From assembly GCF_018494065.1 (NCBI RefSeq), contig NZ_JABBFR010000014.1, forward strand, positions 25,417 to 89,416: a DNA stretch of 64,000 nucleotides, in the 5' to 3' direction. Made by a program: the position numbers and the translations under genes. Below, piece after piece: positions 27,719 through 36,469 of this stretch. Position 1 is the first letter of the stretch. Each line of letters starts with the position of its first letter. The DNA is from Rosenbergiella gaditana. Lineage in GTDB: Bacteria; Pseudomonadota; Gammaproteobacteria; Enterobacterales; Enterobacteriaceae. The notes below the pieces were generated by a model that saw only the letters and a program-made list of their open reading frames with translations, had not been told where the DNA came from and did no database searches.

Positions 27719-28399
27719 CTAAGCGGTTTTGCGTGTTGTAAACCAACCGATAATGAAGATAAGCAGCGCGCAAATCCCGCCTGCACAATGCTCATAAAAC
27801 GCTAGGTCTTTACCTGCCACGTAAGGATGCAGCAACGGATCGGTTAGTAACATGCTACCGGCAATCCAACCAATTAATGCCCCACCCACCAAAACAATAA
27901 CTGGCCAGCGATCCAATAAGTGCAGTACCAAACGACTGCCAGCGACAATAATCGGGATACTTAACAATACGCCTACCGCTACGATCACTAAGTGACCGCG
28001 GCCTGCTGCAGCCACCGCTAACACATTATCCAATGACATGATGACATCGGCGATGGTGATGGTAAGTGCCGTTTTCCAGAGGCTTGAAGAGGTTTTACCC
28101 TGCTCGTCCCCATCCTCTTCACCTGACACTAGCTTATAGCCGATCCATAACAGCAACAGACCCCCTATTAGCTTCAGTCCTGGTAGGGTTAACAGGTAAA
28201 CGGCGACCACTAAAAGAACAATCCGTGCCACGATAGCGCCTAGCGTACCAATGATAATCGCTTTACGACGTAAGTTTTCCGGTAATCCACGACAAGCCAT
28301 TGCGATAACAACAGCGTTATCACCGCCCAATAATAAATCAATTAACAGGATCTGCGCTAAGATAGCGACCCAATCCCAATGCTGGAAAATTTCACCCAT
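27719..28399 (-). CDS. TerC-family integral membrane protein
   Basis: A 226-residue protein with about seven membrane helices and the family's acidic signatures LLGGDNAVVIAMACR near residue 25 and DVIMSLDNVLAVAAA near 120. Some TerC proteins export manganese; others are linked to tellurite resistance or to metalation of secreted enzymes. No yybP-ykoY-type riboswitch was evident in the upstream 200 bp. The metal role is inferred from the family. Confidence 0.85.
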   Translation of the reverse strand: MGEIFQHWDWVAILAQILLIDLLLGGDNAVVIAMACRGLPENLRRKAIIIGTLGAIVARIVLLVVAVYLLTLPGLKLIGGLLLLWIGYKLVSGEEDGDEQGKTSSSLWKTALTITIADVIMSLDNVLAVAAAGRGHLVIVAVGVLLSIPIIVAGSRLVLHLLDRWPVIVLVGGALIGWIAGSMLLTDPLLHPYVAGKDLAFYEHCAGGICALLIFIIGWFTTRKTA

Positions 28400-28603
28400 A
28401 ATATCCTCGAAGCAGTACCAAACCTGTCTATAATTAAGTTAGGCTACTGTTTATCAAAATTTGTTACAAAGTAAAGCCTTAGTTATCCCTCACCCGTAAT
28501 TCACCACTTATTTCGGCCTAAAACTTTGCATTTTGACTAATTGTGCTATGGTTACCAGTAACATTCTAACGTAACAATTGTCGATTGCGACTAAGGATGC
28601 CCT

Positions 28604-30010
28604 TTGCAAACACCTACACTGGTTACACCCTCTGTTCATTCAACGTGGCTGCATTTAGGCGCGGGAGCTTTCCATCGAGCTCACCAAAGTTGGTACCTCA
28701 ATCAGCTGCATAAACTCGGTGATACGCGTTGGTCATTAGCCCTCGGTAATATCCGTAACAGTTCAAGCCAAGCGACTCTCGATCAACTCGGCCACCAACA
28801 AGGTGTCTATACGCTGGAAGTGATTAGCCCTGATGGCGACATCGATTACCAAACTATTACCTCAATTAAAACGGTGATCCCTTGGGACACTAAATTAGCG
28901 CAGCTTATTCACGTCGGCGCAGACCCGGAAACAAAGCTAATCTCTTTTACCGTCACGGAAGGCGGCTATTTCCTGAAAGATGATGGACACCTTGACCTCG
29001 AACATCCCGTCATCGTTCAGGAGCTGACCGATCCCAGCAATATTGCCACGGTCTATGGCGTTCTCGTTGCGATCTTGCGTGAACGCTTAGCCACGCAAGC
29101 CGGGCCAGTCACCTTACTCAATTGCGATAATCTGCGTCATAACGGAGACTGTTTACGTACCGGGCTGAATGAGTACATTGCTGCAGTGGGCGATAAAGCG
29201 TTAGCCGCATGGTGTGACACCGCGATCAGCACGCCAAATAGCATGGTCGACCGTATCACCCCTAAAAGTGATGATGCACTACAACAGCGTTTGGTGGATC
29301 AAGGAATCAATAATGATCAGGTGCCGGTCGCCTGCGAAGCCTTCTCGCAATGGGTCATTGAAGATGACTTCATCGCGGGTCGCCCTGAGCTAGAGCGTGT
29401 TGGCGTTGAATTTGTGGAGGATGTAATTCCTTTCGAAGAGGCCAAGATTCGAGTATTGAATGCCAGTCATAGCGGCATAGCTTGGGCCGGTGCGTTACTC
29501 GGCGCACACGCTATTGATGAGAGCCTCACTCCTCAGGTACGTGAATGGATCCGCGATTATATCGCGCAAGACGTCAGCGCGGCGCTGCCTAAAGGGCCGA
29601 TCAACCTTGATGACTATTGCACGACCACCCTGCACCGTTTTAGTAATGCCAAGGTACGAGATACCAACCAGCGCGTCTCGTCCGACAGTATTGCAAAATT
29701 ACAGCAATTTATTTTGCCGACGCTGAAAACTCGCTACCAACAAGGTGACGTTCCTAAAGCCACTCTTGTGTTAGTCGCGCTATGGTATCTGTTTATGCAA
29801 CGCCGCGCGGCCGGAATGCTTCCTTTCGAATATCAAGATCGGGCGATAGGCAGTGTCCCCTTCGATCACATTTTTGCTGAACAGGATAGTCTCAAAGCGT
29901 TTGCGCAATCCTCTAGCTTGATGGGAAGCTTAGCTGAACATCCGACGTTTACTGAGGATTTACGTGATGTGGTCAAGCAGGTCGAAAAAACGTTAGAGGA
30001 ATCACTCTAA
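28604..30010 (+). CDS. Mannitol dehydrogenase family enzyme, D-arabinitol 4-dehydrogenase-like
   Basis: A 468-residue polyol-specific long-chain dehydrogenase. The NAD-binding segment HLGAGAFHRAHQSWYL lies at the N-terminus, and the catalytic Lys-Asn-His set is in AKIRVLNASHSG near residue 290. It oxidises a sugar alcohol to a ketose; similarity seems closest to D-arabinitol 4-dehydrogenase (D-arabinitol to D-xylulose), with D-mannitol 2-dehydrogenase as alternative. The TTG start is supported by AAGGATG just upstream. The SemiSWEET-like gene starts 4 bp after the stop. An inverted repeat GTTAC-CA-GTAAC at 28551-28562 is a possible operator. Confidence 0.8.
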   Translation: MQTPTLVTPSVHSTWLHLGAGAFHRAHQSWYLNQLHKLGDTRWSLALGNIRNSSSQATLDQLGHQQGVYTLEVISPDGDIDYQTITSIKTVIPWDTKLAQLIHVGADPETKLISFTVTEGGYFLKDDGHLDLEHPVIVQELTDPSNIATVYGVLVAILRERLATQAGPVTLLNCDNLRHNGDCLRTGLNEYIAAVGDKALAAWCDTAISTPNSMVDRITPKSDDALQQRLVDQGINNDQVPVACEAFSQWVIEDDFIAGRPELERVGVEFVEDVIPFEEAKIRVLNASHSGIAWAGALLGAHAIDESLTPQVREWIRDYIAQDVSAALPKGPINLDDYCTTTLHRFSNAKVRDTNQRVSSDSIAKLQQFILPTLKTRYQQGDVPKATLVLVALWYLFMQRRAAGMLPFEYQDRAIGSVPFDHIFAEQDSLKAFAQSSSLMGSLAEHPTFTEDLRDVVKQVEKTLEESL

Positions 30011-30014
30011 TATC

Positions 30015-30488
30015 ATGAAAAATATAATTATTGTAGCAATTACTATCGCTTTAGCCCTACTGTCGATTGCCGTGCTTACTCCTTGGCCTGTTTGGCTGGG
30101 GACGTTGGCGGCGTGGGTAACGACTGGCTCCTTTTGCCTTCAAGTTCTACACATTGTTAAGAATAAAGAAACTAAAGCCCTCTCTTTGGGTATGTGGTCG
30201 GCACTGTTCTTCGGTGTCGCCTGTTGGACTGGCTATGGTTTCCGCGTTCATGATATTCCCGTCATGATGGCTAACGGTGTTACCGCCCTGCTAGCCATAA
30301 CCGTCATTGGCTTAAAATTATGGTTAGAACGTCCACGATTAATAAAACGTGGACGACGTATTCGTCGGATGCATCGTGTTGTATTAAAACCACGAATACA
30401 TAGTCTGCGTCCTTTACAACGAACGCTTAACGCACGTGCGGCTAAGAAAAGTAAGAAAAATCAGTCTGCTGCTGAACTTACTGAGTAA
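30015..30488 (+). CDS. SemiSWEET / PQ-loop-type small transporter with basic tail
   Basis: A 157-residue protein. After one extra N-terminal helix come three helices of a SemiSWEET domain (WLGTLAAWVTTGSFCLQVLHIVKNKETKALS, then GMWSALFFGVACWTGYG, then MMANGVTALLAITVIGLK). The usual Pro-Gln of the first helix is Leu-Gln here. SemiSWEETs dimerise to pass sugars across the membrane. About 50 residues of Arg/Lys-rich tail (RGRRIRRMHR... AKKSKKN) follow, which is unusual for the family. The 4-bp gap to the polyol dehydrogenase implies co-translation and suggests a polyol or pentose substrate. Confidence 0.75.
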   Translation: MKNIIIVAITIALALLSIAVLTPWPVWLGTLAAWVTTGSFCLQVLHIVKNKETKALSLGMWSALFFGVACWTGYGFRVHDIPVMMANGVTALLAITVIGLKLWLERPRLIKRGRRIRRMHRVVLKPRIHSLRPLQRTLNARAAKKSKKNQSAAELTE

Positions 30489-30554
30489 TTAGGTGCCTTC
30501 CTTATTAGAATATCGCTCATTGTAAAGCTCCTACTTTGATAGGGAAGGTAAATT

Positions 30555-31307
30555 ATGCTTATAGATAAAAAGTCTGGCCGTACCGGTAATGAAGATCGCC
30601 AGCTTGCTATCGCGTTAGCTGGGTGTGCAGGTATGCTTAACGTGCTGGCATTAGGGGCATTTGGTCTTTTCCCCTCCAATATGACAGGTAATGCGACGCA
30701 ACTTTCTCAAGAATTGCTGCAGTGGGACAAACTCGAAATGATCCCGCTCATTTTACTGCTCACTTGCTTTCTTTCCGGCGCATTTACTTCTCGTGTTGCC
30801 GTCTCCTTGGCTAAAAAAGCGAATCTGCGGACGATTTACGCTCATATCCTTTTGGTTGAAGGGTTACTCCTGATTGCACCGGTTGTGATTGGCTTTTGGT
30901 ACCCACAGAATCTACAACATGGCTACTACATTTTTGGCCTAAGCTTCCTGCTCGGTGTGCATAACGCCACCTCTACACAGCTCTCTCAAGGTAAAGTCCG
31001 AACCACGCATGTTACGGGAACCTTAACCGATGCCGGGATTGTACTGGCTAATTTATTGCTGCACCCGATCATGCGCCATCCCCCCGCACAAATGAAGCAG
31101 TTCCGCTATCTGCTCAGTGTGTATGTCACGTCATTTATTTCGTTCTTTACCGGTGGACTGATCGGTATTCTCGGCTATGAATGGTTAGGGATGAACGCCT
31201 TTATTTTAGCCGGTGCTATCCTACTTGCCGTCTCCTTACTCAGCTTGATTCGTGTAGTGTGTCGTAAACGGACCAAAGCTTTTCAAGGCTGCTCAATACA
31301 ACGATAA
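30555..31307 (+). CDS. DUF1275 / YoaK-family membrane protein
   Basis: A 250-residue protein with about six hydrophobic helices and the family's N-terminal pattern: a glycine-rich first helix, then FPSNMTGNATQLS. The central LLGVHNATSTQLSQGKVRTTHVTGTLTD is the repeated DUF1275 signature. Function is unknown. It follows the SemiSWEET-like gene by 66 bp with its own AGGGAAGG ribosome-binding site, so it could be in the same transcript or separate. Confidence 0.8.
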   Translation: MLIDKKSGRTGNEDRQLAIALAGCAGMLNVLALGAFGLFPSNMTGNATQLSQELLQWDKLEMIPLILLLTCFLSGAFTSRVAVSLAKKANLRTIYAHILLVEGLLLIAPVVIGFWYPQNLQHGYYIFGLSFLLGVHNATSTQLSQGKVRTTHVTGTLTDAGIVLANLLLHPIMRHPPAQMKQFRYLLSVYVTSFISFFTGGLIGILGYEWLGMNAFILAGAILLAVSLLSLIRVVCRKRTKAFQGCSIQR

Positions 31308-31345
31308 CCAGAAATACCCCTTTCTCTCCTGCTCGCTATATATTA

Positions 31346-31359
31346 ATATGTATTCATAT
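31346..31359 (+). promoter_or_regulatory. Candidate zinc-sensor operator upstream of zitB
   Basis: ATATGTATTCATAT is a 14-bp inverted repeat with six of seven pairs matching, followed by a TGTTCA half. It lies 30 bp before the zitB ATG. It resembles the AT-rich TGAA/TTCA-type operators of SmtB-family zinc repressors; the ArsR encoded tail-to-tail with zitB is the natural candidate to bind it. Confidence 0.45.
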
Positions 31360-31388
31360 GTTCATTTATTATTTATAGCGAGGCAGCA

Positions 31389-32384
31389 ATGTCATCTCAC
31401 TCTCACCACGATGATCATGACCACCATGACCACCATGACCATTCTCATGTTCCAAAAGTGAATCAAGCCAATCAAAAGAAAGTACTGCTCTCTTTTGTAT
31501 TGATTTTTACCTTTATGATTGTCGAACTGGTGGGCGGTCTGTATGCCGGATCACTCGCCTTGATCGCCGATGCCGGGCATATGTTGACCGATGCATTCGC
31601 TTTAGCGCTGGCGTGGGCCGCCTTTTATTTTGGTCAGCGCCAACCCAATAACCGCCTGACCTTTGGTTATATTCGATTTGAAGTACTGGCGAGTTTATTT
31701 AACGCCATGACACTGTTTTTAATTGCGTTTTTTATCATTTACGAAGCATGGCAACGCCTTACTACGCCGGCCAACGTTATGCCTTGGCCAATGTTTATTG
31801 TCGCCTGTGCCGGACTGTTCATCAATCTTCTTGTTTTATGGATTATGACACGTGGCGAAACCGAAAACGTCAATATTAAAGGCGTTATCCTGCATGTCAT
31901 GGGGGACTTACTCGGCTCCTTCGCGGCGATTATTGCTGCAGTAGTGATTGGACTCACCGGATGGGCCCCTATTGACCCGATACTCTCGGTGGTGGTAGCA
32001 CTATTAATCCTGCGAGGGGCTTGGAAGTTGATACGAAAAACGTCGCATATTCTGCTGGAAGGAGCCCCAGATGAGGCCGCCCCGACGCTGATCCGTACTC
32101 ATCTTCTGGAACATGTTTCAGGTCTGAGCGATGTTTCACATATTCATGTCTGGCAAATCAGCACTGGCTTTACACTGGCGACCCTACATATTCGAGCGGT
32201 GGAAGATGCACAGGCGAAACAGGTGGTTCGTGCGGTGGAAGTTGCCTTGCAGGAAAAATTCTCTATCGGCCACAGCACTATTGCGATCGATTGGGCCGAT
32301 GAGCCTTCTACGCCAAATTGTTTATTAAGTGATGTGGTCGCCCACGGTGACTCTAGCGGCACCGCTCATCCCCACTCCCATTAG
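31389..32384 (+). CDS. zitB: Cation diffusion facilitator, zinc exporter ZitB
   Basis: A 331-residue CDF transporter. The N-terminus is a His/Asp repeat (DDHDHHDHHDHSH) that can buffer zinc. Six membrane helices follow, with metal-site signatures LIADAGHMLTDAFAL in helix 2 and LHVMGDLLGS in helix 5, then a cytosolic C-terminal domain (DVSHIHVWQIS). It exports Zn2+ in exchange for protons. Its stop overlaps the 3' end of the convergent ArsR gene by 4 bp. Confidence 0.9.
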   Translation: MSSHSHHDDHDHHDHHDHSHVPKVNQANQKKVLLSFVLIFTFMIVELVGGLYAGSLALIADAGHMLTDAFALALAWAAFYFGQRQPNNRLTFGYIRFEVLASLFNAMTLFLIAFFIIYEAWQRLTTPANVMPWPMFIVACAGLFINLLVLWIMTRGETENVNIKGVILHVMGDLLGSFAAIIAAVVIGLTGWAPIDPILSVVVALLILRGAWKLIRKTSHILLEGAPDEAAPTLIRTHLLEHVSGLSDVSHIHVWQISTGFTLATLHIRAVEDAQAKQVVRAVEVALQEKFSIGHSTIAIDWADEPSTPNCLLSDVVAHGDSSGTAHPHSH

Positions 32385-32764
32385 TCTTGCACGGGCTCTT
32401 CCGTCAAGTGAATAGCCATATCCCGCAAAACATGGCTGACATGGTTGTCGGCCACACGGTAATAGACATGGCGAGCATTGCGCTCGCCAATCACTAACCG
32501 AGCAGCTTTTAATAGCCGTAAATGGTGACTCACCAAGGATTGTGAAAGCTGTAAAGCTTCTGCAATATCATTCACCGCCGCCGGGTGGGTCAGGCACTGA
32601 AGCAAAATACGCAGACGTGAGGGATCACCCAATAATTTAAACGTGTCAGCAAGCAGAGCAATATCTTGGCTACTCAATACAGGTAATGGGGGATGCTCTA
32701 CGGTTTGCTGCTCAATACATGGATCAGTACGCATAGTCTGTTCCCTAACAAGTGCTCTCTTCAT
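32381..32764 (-). CDS. ArsR/SmtB-family zinc-responsive regulator
   Basis: A 127-residue winged-helix repressor with HTH region VNDIAEALQLSQSLVSHHLRLL and a YYRV wing. The C-terminal alpha-5 helix carries Asp106, His108, His119 and Glu122, with exactly the spacing of the zinc site of SmtB (D-x-H-x10-H-x2-E), so zinc or a similar metal should release it from DNA. An in-frame ATG ten codons in is an alternative start. It lies tail-to-tail with zitB and head-to-head with the copA-like gene; zitB is the likeliest target. Confidence 0.85.
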   Translation of the reverse strand: MKRALVREQTMRTDPCIEQQTVEHPPLPVLSSQDIALLADTFKLLGDPSRLRILLQCLTHPAAVNDIAEALQLSQSLVSHHLRLLKAARLVIGERNARHVYYRVADNHVSHVLRDMAIHLTEEPVQD

Positions 32765-32812
32765 ACCTAATATTACAGCTTAGATAGCAAAGTGCGTCCA
32801 GCTTTTCCTCAC

Positions 32813-32843
32813 TTGACCTTTCCCTTGCAGGAAGCTGTAGGCT
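32813..32843 (+). promoter_or_regulatory. CueR-type copper-responsive promoter of the copA-like gene
   Basis: A -35 TTGACC and a weak -10 TAGGCT are separated by 19 bp, the long spacer typical of MerR-family control. The 21-bp dyad at 32816-32836 (arms ACCTTTC and GGAAGCT around CCTTGCA) closely matches the E. coli copA CueR site. Copper-bound CueR should activate here. No cueR gene lies in the window. Confidence 0.85.
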
Positions 32844-32871
32844 AGGCTTACTTGAACAGGAGGAGTTCATC

Positions 32872-35145
32872 ATGTCTAGTCAATCATCCGCATCTCGCCA
32901 TTCCCGCTCAACCCTACAACTGACGGTTGAGGGAATGTCTTGTGCAAGCTGTGTCGGACGTGTTGAGCGCGTATTAGCGGCTCAACCCGGCGTTGAACAA
33001 GCAACTGTTAACTTAGCGACTGAGCGCGCAACCATCGTAGGAGAGGTTGAAGGCGAAAGCGTGGCTCAAGCGGTCACCGCAGCGGGATATCCAGCGAAAA
33101 TATTCGTCGATGCGGCCCAGACCCGTGCCTTACAACAACAAAAAAAGCAGCAACATATCCAAGCACTTAAGCATAACGTCTTGATTGCCGTTGTACTGAC
33201 ACTGCCCATCTTTTTAGTCGAGATGGCGATGCACCTTAGCCACGATATAGATCGCTGGATGGATCACGTCCTCCCCACACCAGGACGTTGGCATGTAGAA
33301 GCCCTCCTTTCAACACTGGTGCTGCTTGGACCTGGTCGACAATTCTATCGCCTCGGTTTGCCCGCCCTATGGCATCGCGCACCTGATATGAACACGTTGG
33401 TGGCGATAGGAACCCTTGCCGCATGGGGCTATTCACTGTTTGCCACCTTCACCCCTCAGTGGCTGCCAGCCCAAAGTGTCCATGTCTATTATGAAGCGGC
33501 GGCGATGATTGTCTGTTTGGTGTTAATTGGACGACTACTCGAAGCACGCGCAAAAGGAAAAACCTCACAAGCCCTGCAACGACTACTACAACTCCAGCCC
33601 AATGTGGCCCACCGTTGGCATAACGAGCAAAGTGAAGAGGTTGCCACCGAGAGTTTAGTCCTTGGTGATATCGTCGAGGTAAGACCGGGCGAGAAGATCC
33701 CCATCGACGGTGAAGTTGTCTCGGGGAATAGCCATGTTGAAGAATCGATGATTACCGGCGAACCCTTAGCGGTGCGAAAAAAACCGGGAGACGTGCTGAC
33801 AGGCGGTACCCTAAATCAACAAGGCTATTTACGCTTTCAAGTAACCGCCACCGGTGAGCAGACTGTGCTTGCGCAGATCGTTCAGGCGGTAGAACAGGCA
33901 CAAGCCGCCAAACTCCCTATCCAAGGTCTGGTCGATAAAATCACCCTTAGGTTTGTTCCGGTTGTGTTTGTGGCAGCGTTAATCACCTTGCTCGGTTGGC
34001 TCTATTTTGCGCCACAAGGGGGGATAAGTCTTGCCATCGTCAATGCTGTTGCCGTGCTGATTATTGCTTGCCCCTGTGCTATGGGGCTGGCGACGCCGAC
34101 CTCAATCATGGTGGCAACTGGTCGAGCGGCAGAAAAAGGGATCTTGTTCCGCCAAGGTCAAGCCTTACAGCAGTTACGTGAGACGACACTTATCGCTTTC
34201 GATAAGACAGGTACCTTGACCGAAGGACGGCCTGCGTTGACGGATATACAGCCTGTCAACGGTTTTACGGCGCAACAGCTTTTAACCTATGCCGCCGCGG
34301 TAGAACGTTACTCTGAGCATCCTCTGGCGAGTGCGGTGGTGAATGCCGCGAAAGCGCAACAGCTTGACCCCTTACCCGCGACGGATTTCACCACCAATAG
34401 TGGGATGGGTGTGAGTGCTAAGGTTAATGAGCGGCTGGTACATATCGGTGCTCAGCGTTATCTCGACAGTCTGGCTATTGATGGTACTGCTCTCAAGTCG
34501 CTGGCGACACAGTACGCCGAGCAGGGGAAAACTCCCTTCTATATTGCGATTGACCAGCAACTGGCGGGATTGGTCGCCGTTGCCGATCCGATAAAAGCGT
34601 CCAGCCAAGCAGTGGTGAGTCAGTTACAGGCTCAAGGGATCACCGTGGCGATGGTCACTGGAGATAACCGTCTGACCGCGCAGGCGGTCGCTAAACAGTT
34701 AGCCATCAGCGAAGTGGTTGCCGACGTAAAACCACAAGGAAAGGTCGAGGCGATCCAAGGATGGCAACAGCGCTTTACCCGCGTCAGTTTCGTTGGGGAT
34801 GGGATAAATGATGCCCCTGCCTTGGCGGCGGCTGATGTGGGTATTGCCTTGGGGAGCGGCACTGACATTGCGATAGAGTCGGCGGATGTGGTGTTGATGT
34901 CCGATACGCTCAATAACGTGCTCAACGCGCTACATGTCTCCCAGGCAACAATGACCAATATTCATCAAAATCTCTTTTGGGCGTTTATCTACAACTTAGT
35001 GTTAATACCTGTGGCGGCGGGTGCGCTCTATCCCTATTTTGGGATTCAGCTTTCACCGATCTTGGCGGCCGGGGCGATGGCGCTCTCAAGCGTATTTGTG
35101 TTGGGCAATGCATTACGATTAAAACGGACTACTTTTATCCATTAA
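32872..35145 (+). CDS. copA: Copper-exporting P1B-type ATPase, CopA-like
   Basis: A 757-residue heavy-metal ATPase. It has a single N-terminal HMA domain with GMSCASC near residue 20 (E. coli CopA has two, and 834 residues). Eight membrane helices include the ion-binding CPC in IIACPCAMG near residue 400. The actuator motif is MITGEP, the phosphorylation site AFDKTGTLT near 442, and the hinge [10 protein letters not shown] near 640. It pumps Cu+ from the cytosol to the periplasm. The CueR-type promoter supports copper rather than zinc as substrate. Confidence 0.9.
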   Translation: MSSQSSASRHSRSTLQLTVEGMSCASCVGRVERVLAAQPGVEQATVNLATERATIVGEVEGESVAQAVTAAGYPAKIFVDAAQTRALQQQKKQQHIQALKHNVLIAVVLTLPIFLVEMAMHLSHDIDRWMDHVLPTPGRWHVEALLSTLVLLGPGRQFYRLGLPALWHRAPDMNTLVAIGTLAAWGYSLFATFTPQWLPAQSVHVYYEAAAMIVCLVLIGRLLEARAKGKTSQALQRLLQLQPNVAHRWHNEQSEEVATESLVLGDIVEVRPGEKIPIDGEVVSGNSHVEESMITGEPLAVRKKPGDVLTGGTLNQQGYLRFQVTATGEQTVLAQIVQAVEQAQAAKLPIQGLVDKITLRFVPVVFVAALITLLGWLYFAPQGGISLAIVNAVAVLIIACPCAMGLATPTSIMVATGRAAEKGILFRQGQALQQLRETTLIAFDKTGTLTEGRPALTDIQPVNGFTAQQLLTYAAAVERYSEHPLASAVVNAAKAQQLDPLPATDFTTNSGMGVSAKVNERLVHIGAQRYLDSLAIDGTALKSLATQYAEQGKTPFYIAIDQQLAGLVAVADPIKASSQAVVSQLQAQGITVAMVTGDNRLTAQAVAKQLAISEVVADVKPQGKVEAIQGWQQRFTRVSFVGDGINDAPALAAADVGIALGSGTDIAIESADVVLMSDTLNNVLNALHVSQATMTNIHQNLFWAFIYNLVLIPVAAGALYPYFGIQLSPILAAGAMALSSVFVLGNALRLKRTTFIH

Positions 35146-35154
35146 ATAAAAAAA

Positions 35155-35181
35155 GCCCTGAATCGTAAAACGGTTCAGGGC
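35155..35181 (-). terminator. Terminator of the AGE-family gene (and copA end)
   Basis: GCCCTGAA / TTCAGGGC stem with an 11-nt loop. Seven A to its left give the T run on the minus strand, 9 bp beyond the AGE-family stop. Confidence 0.85.
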
Positions 35182-35189
35182 CTAGAGGC

Positions 35190-36443
35190 TTAACGTTGAT
35201 GATGTCCATGCTTGATGGATAACCCAATCATCGGCGTCAGAGGTAGACGTGAAATCTGCGTAAGCTGCCAAGCATGATATAAGTCAGGTTTCCCCTCCCA
35301 TACCACTGTTGACGGATGCTGCTGCTGATCCAGTTCATGCCACCAGCTACCATTCTGCGTATCAATGACGTAGCAGCCGATATAGTCCCAGAGTCGGCGA
35401 TACCACTCTTCATACACCTGCTCTCCGGTGCGTTTCAGCAGGCTTGCCGCGGTTCCACAACTTTCCGCTAGCGTCCAGTGGATGCGGCTATGGGTCACTG
35501 GCTTACCTTCCCAGTCGTGGGTATAAACCATTCCTGGTGTGCCATCTACCTGCCAACCGTAGGTTGTGCCCGCATGAAACAGGCCCTTTGCATCGGTAAG
35601 TAGCCACTCTGGAACCGGTTCCCCTGCAGCTTGCAGAGCGGCTTCAAGATGCAGTAGCAGCCTCGCCCATTCACAAGCATGGCCAGGCGTAACACCATAA
35701 GGATGGAAACTGTCAGTCGGTTTATCCTTATTATAGTCATGCCACTCTTGCCAATCTTCGTGAAAATGTTCGGCCAAGAAGTAGTTATTGGCTGGGACAT
35801 GTTGGTGAATCACCTTATCAACAATCGCTAAGGCGCGTTCACGCCAAATAGGATCCTCGGTAAAGTCCGCCAATTGCAGAAACAGTTCTGTACAGTGCAT
35901 GTTACTGTTCCCCCCGCGATAGGCTTCACGATCTTGCCAATCACGGGTATAACTTTCACATAACGCGTTTTCATCAGCCAACCAGAAATGCGTTTCGAGA
36001 GTCTCCACCGCTTGTTGATAAAGCTCTTCGGCGCGGGGGATTCCAGCTAGGCTAGCACTGCAACCCGCTAAGGTCACAAAGACATGCAGATAAGAAGCTT
36101 TACGCTCGTCGGCGACTTTTTCGGGTAATGTGCTCAACCAACCACCATGCTGAGTATCTTTCAACACATCGAGCAGCGAATCAACGCCCCACTGAGCTAA
36201 CTCCGCCGCACCCGGCTCACCTTGTAGCGAGGCCAAAGCGAAACAATGTGTCATCCGCGCCGTTTGCATAGTATCCGGCTGGCTGCCTTTCGCCTGATAA
36301 CCTTTATCATCGAGGGCGGTAAAACCGCCACGTTCACATCTGGCGCGTTTATAAAACGCTAATAATTGCCGGCCTTGATCTTCCAGCCAGTGATGATGAT
36401 ATTCCTGGCTTAGCCAACTATGACTAAATTGCCTAAATAACAT
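35190..36443 (-). CDS. AGE-family aldose-ketose isomerase (YihS-like)
   Basis: A 417-residue (alpha/alpha)6-barrel isomerase of the N-acylglucosamine 2-epimerase superfamily. Conserved stretches shared with YihS are EAYRGGNSNMHCTELFL, YNKDKPTDSF, TPGHACEWARLLLHLEAAL with the first catalytic His, and KPDLYHAWQ with the second. YihS interconverts mannose, fructose and glucose and acts on sulfoquinovose; mannose isomerase is an equally good label. There are no sulfoquinovose genes nearby. It follows the SDR by 26 bp and is probably co-transcribed. Confidence 0.85.
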   Translation of the reverse strand: MLFRQFSHSWLSQEYHHHWLEDQGRQLLAFYKRARCERGGFTALDDKGYQAKGSQPDTMQTARMTHCFALASLQGEPGAAELAQWGVDSLLDVLKDTQHGGWLSTLPEKVADERKASYLHVFVTLAGCSASLAGIPRAEELYQQAVETLETHFWLADENALCESYTRDWQDREAYRGGNSNMHCTELFLQLADFTEDPIWRERALAIVDKVIHQHVPANNYFLAEHFHEDWQEWHDYNKDKPTDSFHPYGVTPGHACEWARLLLHLEAALQAAGEPVPEWLLTDAKGLFHAGTTYGWQVDGTPGMVYTHDWEGKPVTHSRIHWTLAESCGTAASLLKRTGEQVYEEWYRRLWDYIGCYVIDTQNGSWWHELDQQQHPSTVVWEGKPDLYHAWQLTQISRLPLTPMIGLSIKHGHHQR

Positions 36444-36469
36444 AACAACACCTCTAGAGAATGTAAAAG

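Noticed and set aside
28400..28603. Possible Mn riboswitch upstream of the TerC-family gene
   Set aside because: I could not find the paired conserved loops of the yybP-ykoY element on the relevant strand.
31389..31450. Short repeated CATGACCAC units resembling a tandem repeat or CRISPR-like array
   Set aside because: They encode the His/Asp-rich N-terminus of ZitB; there is no spacer structure.
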